Positions 25,673 to 35,900 of a DNA stretch of 64,000 bases are shown piece after piece. Origin of the DNA: Chamaelirium japonicum (taxonomy: Eukaryota; Streptophyta; Magnoliopsida; Liliales; Melanthiaceae); assembly GCA_947650365.1 (NCBI GenBank), contig OX393549.1, forward strand, positions 30,037,209-30,101,208, written 5' to 3'. The notes beneath the pieces were generated by a model. The model was given only the letters and a program-made list of their open reading frames with translations, had not been told where the DNA came from and made no database searches. Within the stretch, counting starts at the first letter, position 1; every line of letters starts with the position of its first letter. Both the position numbers and the translations under genes were made by a program.

Positions 25673-28600
25673 ATGCTGAAATTAAGCGAGAAGATCCATA
25701 CTGACGAAGGGATCTCCATGAAGCTTCTGCGGCCGAGTTTGAGTCTTCCGTTCCATCATTGCGGTGAAGAGTTCGTGCCTACGCCAGTTGTTGCCTCGAA
25801 GATATGTGCTAGGCTGACCCGATGGGGCCCCGATTCTTGGCCTCGGGGCGACGTCCAGTACCTTTGCGGCTTTCGCGAGTGGATGGACGAGCTCTACGAG
25901 GTCTTTGGCGCGGAACCTGAGATGAACTTATTGGCCAAATTTCTGGCGCCGGCTCGTCGGGAGTACAGTCGTCCTGAGGGGATGTACCGTGCGCTTTGTG
26001 AGCTTTGGTGTCCGGAGACTAACACCTTCCTTACTGGGGCGGGGGAGATAGGCATCTCGCTTCGTGATGTCCATATCGTTTCGGGGTGCCCCGAGGTACG
26101 GAACTACTACCAAGAGGAGGTGCCTGCCTTGAAGGATCTGCTGGACAGCAGCTACGCTCCGAGTTCTTGCCTCCTTCTGTTCAAGGCATATGCTATCATT
26201 GCGGCGAGGGACCAATCAGATCGAGTGCGTCCTTCTTCTTGGGTCGATTTTTGGTTCAGAGGCGAGTATAGAGCTCCAGCGCCCTCAGCTCACCCGATGT
26301 GGAAGATCGCTCAGATGCAGAGACCTCCGCTTCGCTCCTTTGTGAGGCCTATCGATTCCTTGGCTCGAGAGAAGCACTCAATGGAGGGGAAGCAGTGCCC
26401 CTGGGAACTCCTTGGCCTGAAACGGGACAGCGAGGAGTGGCGATCGGTTTACCGAGCCGCCGGGCTGGTCATCTTTCTTTGCCGGTTCGTGCTTCCGTGT
26501 TCTGGGGAGGCCATTCGTCCGGGGACCTTCCTTGCTGCTTCCAGGATGGAGAGGGGCGAGCTCTTCAATCTAGCCCCAGCCATACTATGCGCCTTGTATC
26601 GGGCTCTCAGCGGGACTTACTGGGACTTGTCTGGCTCAGATAAGGCCAAGGAGGAGCTCGGCCGGTCGGCTGCTTTCAGACCCTTGCATTATTTGTACGG
26701 CTGGATAGCTCTGCATTTCCCGAAGGGGATCTTTGCCAGGCGCGGGCATCCAGCCGAGTTACCTTTCCTCCCAGGGGTAGGAGGGATTTTGAACGCCTTT
26801 ATCAGTTGGGAGCGTCCGAAAGAGTGTGCTCGTACCCTTTTGAGGAGGATGGGGAGCGTCGATTTTGAATTTCTGTCGGAGCATTCGGTGCTGCCTTTGG
26901 AGAGGTCGACCGTGTATGACAACGACGGGCTCCCGGATAGTCTTTACTGGAATATGGTCAGCTGCCGCCCTGGCTACTTAGTCTGGCGCAAAGGAGATGT
27001 GGTGGAGGTGGAGCAGTACTCCCCCCATCGCTTTGCCCGTCAGCAGGGTTTTCGACAGGAAGTCCCTGGCACGCCTCAGCAGTTGCAGGGGCGTTTCAGT
27101 CCGCAGGAGGGTTACCGTCTGTGGGCTTCCCTCTACGCTCGCTTTACTGGCAGTAGTTTCTTCCCTGGGGCCAAATCCGGGCTTCGGGACGCCGCCACCC
27201 CGGAATACTGCCAGTGGGTTAAAGGGCGAGTTTCCCCTTTACTTGCGAGTTTTCCAGTCGACGTCTTGGTGAGTAGCGGGTTCAGGAATTTCTGCTTTGA
27301 TCATTCTGCGGGAGTAGAGGACCGCCGCCTCCAACTGGGACTTCGGCGGGCGCAGAGGAGCGGTAGTCGTCTTTCCAGCGCTCGTTGTGTCCCTTCTTCC
27401 GTTCCGGTGCTGGATGTCGAGCTTACTAGTGCCCCTGGGGTATTCTGTTTCCCGAAGGCCGAAGTTGAGGGTGCCCCTCCCAAGAGAAGAAAAATGTGCA
27501 TTCCTCGCGGGATGGTCCCGAGAGTCCCTTGTCTGACGGAGGATGCCGAGGAGCCTGGACTTCTGAAAGATGAAGTGATTCCTCCGTCCCGGACCGCTTC
27601 GTCCGACCACACAGGTATGGAACTCTCTTCATTTTATTTGTCCTCTACGTTCAGGAAGCTTTATCACGCTGAGCACCGTTTCTTTCTTTTGACCAGATTC
27701 TGTTATAGTGGTAGAGCGTGGAGCGAGCTCTTCAAAGGTGCCTCTTGGGCATTCGTCCACCGGTGCCGCAAAGGAAGTGCCCGAACCCTGCGGGCTAGAT
27801 ATCCCTCCGGATGATCTAGATCTCCTCGGACTTTGCGGGGAGAACTTCCCTAGGGGCGACATTAACCTGGACGACATCGATGTCGACGCCTTGTCTTTTG
27901 GCGAGGAGGCTGAAGTCTCGAGCATCGACAAGCGGCGTTCCCCGATGACTGTGCCCTCGTGTCCTTTGGTGGAGACGGTTGTTGCAGCGGTAGCGGCGGT
28001 TTCTCCAGTTCCGCCACCCTTGTTGGCGCAGGCGGCTCCTGTTGCGGCCGCAGCGGCAGCGGAGGTTTCTCCGGTTCCACCACCCTTGTTGGCGCGGGCG
28101 GCTCCTGTGGCAGTTGCAGCGGCAGGGAGGGTCTTGCCTACCTACTCCGAGGCGCCTCGTCCAGTTTTAAGGCCGAGGAGCAGGGTCTCAGAGTTCCTTC
28201 TTTCGAGCTGCCGGCAGTACATCAAGTCGACGTTGGAGCCTTTCCAAACTGCCGGTCTTGGCGCCCTCCAGGACTGGTGGTCGGCAGATGGTGCGGAGTT
28301 TTGCGCGAGCCTGGCGGAGTTCAAAGTTGACAGCTCTCTTTTCGTCGCTCAAATGGACCAGCTTGTGACCGAGAGCGAGGCTTATCGATCCCGGCGGGCT
28401 TTGCTGGAGGGGAGCTCCCCTTCTGAGCTGGAGGCCGCTGAGGCGAGTCTAAGTCAGTCCGGGCATCAACTTGCGGAGGCTACGTCCAGCCTATCGAAGG
28501 CCCAGAGGAAGGTGGAATCTGCGCGCGCCTCACTTCGGAAGGCGGAGTCCCGTTTGGAGCGGGCTGAGGCTGCGGAGAGCACTTTGAAGGCGAGTCATTT

Positions 28601-28727
28601 GAGGCAGCAGTCGGACTTGGCAACCCGTCGTGAGCTTCTGGTCGCTCGTCCCGTGGAGCTTCAGAGAGTGGAGGCAACTAGGGAGGAGCTGCTGCGTCGT
28701 CTTCAAGCTCTGGACACCTTCTTTTAG
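25673..28727 (+). CDS. Tat-A antisense gene: plant-mobile-domain-like protein with coiled-coil C-terminus (two exons)
   Basis: Inferred as join 25673-27614 and 27697-28727. The 82-bp intron 27615-27696 begins GTATGG, ends GACCAG and joins a phase-1 codon, which puts the two large frames into one. The frame is open further upstream (from 25307), but there it reads through the T tract as polyphenylalanine, so I prefer ATG 25673 or 25718. Exon 1 resembles the plant mobile domain: an LCELWCPETNTFL / GEIGISLRDVHIVSGCPE core (about residues 110-150 from the chosen start), then a WVDFWFR segment and a long tryptophan-rich region. Exon 2 starts acidic, has a Pro/Ala-rich linker with two similar units near 27985-28135, and ends in an Ala/Glu/Arg/Leu coiled coil of about 130 residues. 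It converges on gag-pol, leaving 251 bp between the two stop codons. Antisense extra ORFs at this position are known in Tat elements; the protein's role is unknown. Confidence 0.75.
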
Positions 28728-28924
28728 TTATTCCTTGTTCCATTGTGGCTTCCTTTTCGGGACTTATGCAGTGTACTGTCTTTGCTTTATTAATAATATC
28801 GCCTCATTTTGCCACACCCTTTCCATGGAACTTTGTTGTCTTTTTCTTTTGGTCGGACTGAACCTGAAGTAACTTCTCAGGCTGCCTACGTACCCCCCTA
28901 AGGGGGATCAAGTCGCACGTAGTT

Positions 28925-28957
<33 letters not shown>

Positions 28958-28978
28958 AACAAGGGGTATGGCCTTGCT
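28728..28978. other. Convergent intergenic segment with nested hairpin and T tract
   Basis: Lies between the antisense stop and the integrase stop. A nested dyad at 28886-28923 pairs CTACGT with ACGTAG, with CCCCC/GGGGG inside; 30 T follow at 28927-28956. No canonical AATAAA is seen; ATTAATAATA near 28788 is a weak candidate for the plus-strand transcript. Confidence 0.5.
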
Positions 28979-29933
28979 TTAGGCATAGTACCTTTTGAGG
29001 TACTTGCCGTTGATAGGGCCGAGTGTCAGCCCTTCTGGCGTGGTGAGGAGATAAGCACCGTTGGAGTAGACTTCCTTGACGGAATGCGGGCCATCCCATT
29101 TGGCATCAAATTTCTTCCCTCCTCGATGCGAGAGAATGATGGGGCGTTTGACCGCCAGCACCAGTTCCCCTATCTGGAATGATCGAGGACGAATCTTCTT
29201 GTTGAAGGCGCGAGAGAGTCTGGCCTGATAACACTCCAGACGCTGTTGAGCTTCGAGGCGTCTTTCATCCAGTGCTTCCAATTCTGCTAGGCGGAGCTGG
29301 GCGTTGTCATCGCTGGTGAGGCCTTCCTGGACTGCTATCCTGAGTGACGGGATCTGGAGTTCGAGCGGAAGAACGGCTTCCACGCCATAGACGAGGGAAT
29401 ACGGCGTTGCTTGTGTCGGCGTGCGGAAGGATGTTCGGTAAGCCCATAGTGCTTCGCCCATGCGTTCGTGCCAATCTTTCTTTGTCTTCGAGACGGTTTT
29501 CTCCAGCAGCTTGCACAGAGTTTTGTTGAAGGCTTCTGCTAGACCGTTGGCTGGAGCGTTGTACATTGTCGAACAATTCTGCTTAATGTTGTACAATGCG
29601 CAGAACTGGCTGACGGCAGCATTCTTGAACTGCTTCCCGTTATCTGTTACGATGTAGCGGGGGACTCCATAGCGGAAGATGATGTCGTTCTGGATAAAGC
29701 TGATGACGGAGTACTTTGTAACTTCCCTCAACGGTATCGCTTCAGCCCACTTGGAGAAGTAGTCCGTTGCCGCCAAGATGTAGAGATGTTGCTTGGATGA
29801 TTTGGGCAGAGGACCGACGATGTCAAGACCCCATCCGTCGAAGGGCCAAGACGCGATTGTTGGGTGTAAAGGCTCCGGAGGTTGACGAATGTAGTCCCCG
29901 TGCATTTGGCAAGCTTGACACTTCTCGCGTACT
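28979..29933 (-). CDS. Tat-A integrase, part after the frame break
   Basis: In the -1-shifted frame relative to gag-pol, this encodes the rest of the integrase. It begins with KCQAC, the second half of the HHCC zinc site. The catalytic D,D(35)E core follows: GLDIVGPLP, then VTDNGKQF, then GLAEAFNK, with exactly 35 residues between the second D and the E. The C-terminal region contains the GPHSVKEVYSNGAYLL type β-barrel segment and ends KYLKRYYA. No chromodomain follows, which excludes the chromovirus clade. The first part of the zinc site (H...H) is in the other frame. Confidence 0.9.
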
Positions 29934-32900
29934 CCAAGCTGTCTTTGATCATGGTAGGCCAGTAGTATCCCATCCTTCTGACGCGGAAGTGAAGCTTCGG
30001 ACCGGACTGGTGTGATCCACAGATTCCAGCGTGTACTTCTTCGAGTGCGGCTTCCGCTTCCTCTTTTGCGAGGCACCTCAGGAGTGTGCCGTCATAGCTT
30101 CGTCGGTACAGTTCGCCGTTGAAGTGGTAGAACCTTAGAGATCGTCGACGGATGTCACTTTTGCGCTTCGGATCTTCGGGGAGTTTACCATGAACAAGGT
30201 ACTCCACCAACGGTTGCCTCCAGTCTTGTTCTTTAATCTCGAGGACATGCACCGCGTTGGTTTGAACTGGTACCTCGGGCGGACCCTCTTTTTCGATGAC
30301 CACGAATCTCCTGCAGACGGGGACGACGAGTGAACGCTCATCTGGGAACGGGAGTGTAGCCGCCAGATTTGCGAGTGCGTCAGCCTGCTGGTTGAGGTTT
30401 CTGGAAACGTGTTGGATGGAAACAGCCTTGAGTTTTTCGAGGAGCTTTACGGCTCGCGCATGCAACGGTACCAGGTCTTCTTTATTGACTTCGTATGCCC
30501 CCAGGACTTGCTGGATCACGAGTTGAGAGTCGCCAAAGATCTCTAGTCCTTGAAGGTTCATTTCGTCGGCCAGTTCGAGACCAATGAGTAGGGCTTGATA
30601 TTCTGCCACGTTGTTGGAACATGCTTCCGAGAGCAGGAATGAGAAGGGGAGTATTTCGTTGTCCGGAGTGACAAAGATGACTCCGGCTCCCGCTATGTCT
30701 TGCCCAGCTGCGCCGTCGAAGAACATTTTCCAGGACGGGGCGATGTCGACAGAGAATACTTCTTCATCTGGGAGATCTTCTGATAACTCCCATTCTGCCG
30801 GGAGAGGATATTCTGCGAGGAAGTCCGCGAGGGCCTGTCCTTTAACCGCTTTCTGTGGCACGAAGGTGATGTCGAATTCAAGTAGCAGCAGGGCCCACTT
30901 GGCTAGACGTCCGGAAAGCACTGGTCTCGACATGATATATTTGAGTGGGTCAGCCTTCGAGACGAGTCTGATGGTGTGAGCGAGCATGTAGTGTCGTAGC
31001 TTTTTCGTGGCGAAGATGAGTGCTAGGCAGACCTTCTCGATTGGGGAGTAATTCAGCTCTGCGCCGACGAGAGTGCGGCTTAAGTAGTAGCAAGCTGTTT
31101 CCACACCAAGTTCATTGTTCTGGGCCAGGAGTGCCCCCAAGGATTGCTCTTGGGCGGCGATGTAGAGGATGAGCGGCCTCCCTTGAACCGGTGCTGATAG
31201 GACTGGCGGCTTCAGTAGATATGCTTTGATGTTTTGGAGTGCTTCTTGGCACGCTTCATCCCATGTGAACGGCGCTCCTTTCTTCATGAGGCGACTAAAA
31301 GGGTGGCACTTTCCAGCCAGGTTGGCGATGAATCTCCGGATATACGCCAAGTGTCCCTGGAGGCCTCTGAGGTCTCGCACTGTCTTTGGTACGGGCATGT
31401 TGACGATAGCATCAATTTTGGATTGATCTATCTCAATGCCACGATGTCGGACGACGAAGCCGAGGAATTTGCCCGAGGAGACTCCGAACGCGCACTTGAG
31501 CTGATTCATGCGGAGTTGGTACCTTCGAAGTCGTCTGAAGATTAGCTCAAGATCTTGTAGATGTGCCGATTTCTTCTTGGATTTCACCACGAGGTCGTCG
31601 ACATAACACTCCACGTTTTGATGAAGAATGTCGTCAAAGATCTTCTGCATAGCTCGCTGGTAGGTGGCTCCCGCGTTCTTCAAGCCGAACGGCATTACCT
31701 TGTAGCAGTAGATTCCTTTCGGTGTGCGGAATGCCGTGAGCTCCTCGTCCTTGGGTGCCATCCGAATCTGGTTGTAGCCCGATGATCCATCCATGAAAGT
31801 GAGCACCTCGTGACCAGTCGTCGCATCAACCATTAGCTCCGTGATTGGCAAGGGGAAGTCGTCCTTTGGACATGCGTTATTCAAGTCTCTGAAGTCCACG
31901 CACACTCGGATTTGGCCGTTCTTCTTTTTGACGGGGACGACGCTAGAGATCCATGTCGGGTACTTGACCTCTCGAATGAAGCCGGCTTCGATCAATTTGT
32001 TGACTTCGCCTTCTATTTGGGGTATCAGTTCTGGCCGGTAGCGTCTTTGTCCTTGCTTGATAGCGCTGGCTCCGTGTTTGACGCTGAGCTGGTGCACTGC
32101 GATTTTTGGATCGAGGCCCGGCATCTCCTTGTAGGACCATACGAAGACGTCTCTGTATTCTTTAAGCAGTTTGATGTATGCAGCTTCTTCCTCCGGGGTT
32201 AAGAGCGTGCTGACGAATGTCGGCCGAGGCTCCGTCTCCGTGCCCAAGTTGATTTCCTTCAAGTCATCAACGGTGGACTGCCCCCCTTCTTCGAGGACTG
32301 GCGGGGCGTCGGGCAACTCGTCGTCCGACGTAGAAGTTTCACCGTTGTCGGGCTCCGTAATGGAGATATGATGGACGGCAGCCATGGGTGGGTGGGTGGG
32401 TGTTGAGATGAAGTCCTCGATAGGCATTTCCAGGCGATCGAACACTGACTTCTTCTTTGAATGTTTGACTGGCCCGAGCCTCTCGAAGACGGATGTGCGT
32501 TTTCGATTCGACCAGTCTTTACCACCTCTGGTTTGCTTCCGGAACAAGGCTTGGCATCGAGCCCGTCGTCGTCTTCTCCTGCTGTCTGGATGGCTGAGGT
32601 AGGTGGAGAGTGCATCGGAGATTATCGATCCTTCAGCTGCTTCATCTACTATCCTCGCCTCGATGTAGTTCGAGGTGAAGTTCTTCTTCGTTGCGGTTCT
32701 GATGACCAACGGAGCTTGACTGGAGCCGATGCCTCGGCGGTTCGGGGGAATTTGCTCTCCGTTTTGAAATAGCCGAGCTTGAGTTCTTGTCATCCCATGC
32801 GGAGTTGCTGCTGGTGGGAGTGTGCCCATGGCGCTTTCCTCGTTATAGCCAGCTCTAAACAGCAATTTGGCAGTATTTTGCCCCCAACTCCCTTCCGGTT

Positions 32901-35900
32901 TGAATCCGAGTGGCTCGAGGTCTGCCGATTCGACGGGTCTGCTTGGGTTCGGAGCTTCTGCCAGACTAGGTAGTGGCACCGTCATTTCTTGCAGAGTGAT
33001 GACATTGGCCTGAGATAACGTTGGGGCCAGCTTCCTTGTCGGAGTAGAAGGCGATCGCTCGGATTTGCGGAGCCACTGAGGCGCGAGACGCAAGACAGGT
33101 GCCGTTTGGATTGGCAACGGGGTATGTTGCATTGCTCTTGGCTCGAAGCTGATGCGCATCCTTTGTCCAGGTTTCGGCGTTCCTTGGACCTTGGGTCTCG
33201 CCTCGTCCGAAGATGGCACTGGATTCCCGGGAAGAGGAGTCTTTTCCTTATTTACTTCTTCAATCTTTTGAGCTCGAGGGGTTTTAGCCGGCAGAACTTC
33301 CGCGACCAGGCCCTTTGCTTGGTAGAATTTAGCGTCGGCCAGGTGTGCCTCGGCCTCGTTGAATGGCTTGTCGTCCGCAACTATGCACCTCTCCACGCCT
33401 TCTTCGTAGTACTTGAGGCATTGATGCCAGGTGGATACTATGATGCCGTTCTCGTGCAGCCATGGTCTTCCTAGCAGGAGACGATATGATGTCCGGCAGT
33501 CGATAATGTGGAAGAGGACCGTCGTATCTAGCGGGCCGATGGAAAGCTTCAGACGAATGATTCCAACGGTGGACTGTCCACCTTGGTTGAAGCCTTGAAT
33601 GACCAACTGACTTGGTGAGAGCTGGTCGTCGGTAATGCCGAGTTGCCGCATCGTCTGGATGGGCATGATGTTGACAGCGGAGCCACAGTCCAATAAGATT
33701 CGGTTCACTGGCTTCTCCTTGATGTATCCCGAAACGTAAAGAGGCCGGTTGTGCAATCGCGTCCCGAGTTGCAGGTCCTCGTCTGAAAAGGTTATCGCTG
33801 CATCACACGAGGCTACAGCTTTGCCCTTCTGGTCATCCTTCCTTTTTCTCTTGTAGCTATCTGGATCGGCCAAGGCCGCCGCCATTGCCAGGCGAGCCTT
33901 CTTCGGAAGATGCAAAGCCTCTACGAGCGGCATGTGCAAGATTGCTTCGTCGTGAGCGGCGGTGCCCCCATCGTTGGAGTCGTCCCCCTCATCGGTGGAG
34001 TCGCCTTCTTCAGAAGTTTCACCTTCGTTCTTTCTTTCCGACACTTCATGGACTTCGACCATGCAACAAGACACCTTGACGTGTTGGTCCACCGGGAGGA
34101 AGTGATCCGGGAAGAACTCTTGCAAAGTTGTCGGTTCTGGAAGACTCTGCTGAAGGATATCGTCTCGGCTCGCTGGCGGTACTTTGAACGCCTTCCTTCC
34201 TGGAGTCTTGCTTTTCTTCTTGTAGGTCTTCCGCTTGGTGAATCCCCTCATCACACGGTCTTGCTTGAGCTTCTTTTCTTGCCAAGGCTTTCGCCGCCGC
34301 GGTAGCATGACCCATGCTTCTTCGTCGGTGGATTCCCCTTCGCTAGGATGATGGTCGTCAGCAGCAACTGGCTTCTTTGATGACACTTGTTCTTCCGGAG
34401 GCTCTACTTGCTCATCTTCCGATCCCCAGCCGGTGGGCTTGATTTCTTCGATTGGAACGGATGGAGGCCTTGAGTAGAGGACGTAATAGTCAAACTTCCC
34501 TGATGGCTGGCCCAGCAGACCGACTTCTGGGTCTCCCTGCTCGTATCTTTCTCTAAGAGCGCGTTGGGACATAGCTTGGCTGGAAGGGACTTGCTCTTCT
34601 CGAGGCTCTACTGGCGTGTCTTCCGATTCCCAGCCGGTGGGCTTGATTTCGTTGATCGAAACGGAAGGAGGCCTTGAGTAGAGGACGTAATAGTCGAACT
34701 TCCCCGAAGGCTGGCCCAGCAGACCGACTTCCGGATCTCCTTGCTCGTATCTCCTTTGGAGCGCTCGTTGGGATGTATCATTGCTTGGAAGAGGTGCTGG
34801 CGTGAGCGATGATTGCCCCCAGGGCAGCGGTGTTTCCTCCTCGGAGAACGCAGGAGTACGTTGACGTCGCTTCGAGATTTTCGGCTGGGAAGTCGACTTA
34901 GCGATTGACGCTTGACGATTGAGGCGCAATTTGGGCATGCTTCGTCGAGCGGCAACGAGTACCGGCGAGAAGGAGCCGAAGGTGATGGACGTCATGTTGG
35001 CCGTAGCAACCTCCCCGGAGTCGATCTCTATCTTCCCTTGTTTAGCGAGCGCCATGATTCTTTCCTTGAAGACGAAGCACCTTTCGATGGGATGATTTAC
35101 CACCCGGTGGTATTTGCAGAAGAGAGGGTCGTCGACACGATGCATCTGCTCGGGCCTCTTCGAAGGATGTAGCTCTATCATCTTCTCTTGCAGCAGTTGG
35201 TCGAACATGGAGGAGACTTCCGAGTCTGGGAAGGGGTACTCCTTTGCTTCGAGCTCCTCGAGAGTCATCCTTTGTCTTGGCGGCGGAGGCGGTGGTATGG
35301 CGACTCCCTTCTTCTGATCCGGCTTGCCAACGATCTTGAGCGGTTTGGAGGTCGAAGCGACGTCGGCAACATTGACTTGTTTCGGTTTCGTTGCCGGTGG
35401 CTTGTCCTTCTTCTCTATCTTCAAGAAGTCCTTGTTCTTCGAGTCCCCGCGGTTTGCTAGGCTGAGTTCCATGTCATGAGCCCGAGTTGCGAGTTCTTCG
35501 AAAGACCGAGGCTTGATACCTTTGAGGATGTAGAGCAGACCCCAGTGCATGCCTTGGGTGCACATCTCGATGGCCGAGTCTTCAGACAAGCGGTCTCGTG
35601 AATTCAGCGCGAGGTTCCTCCACCTGTCGATGTAGTCGATCACTGGCTCGTCTTTCCTTTGCTTGACGGCGGTGAGCTCGATCATGCTGACGGTTCGTCT
35701 GGTGCTGTAGAAGCGATTGAGGAACTCCCTCTCCATCTGATCCCAGCTGTCAATGGTTCCTGCAGGAAGATCAACGTACCAGTCGAACGCGTTGCCTTTG
35801 AGGGTGCGGACGAATTGCTTCACCATCTCGTCGCCATATGTGCCGGCATTATTGCAGGTCTCGATGAAGTGGGCAACGTGCTGTCTCGGATTTCCCTTTC

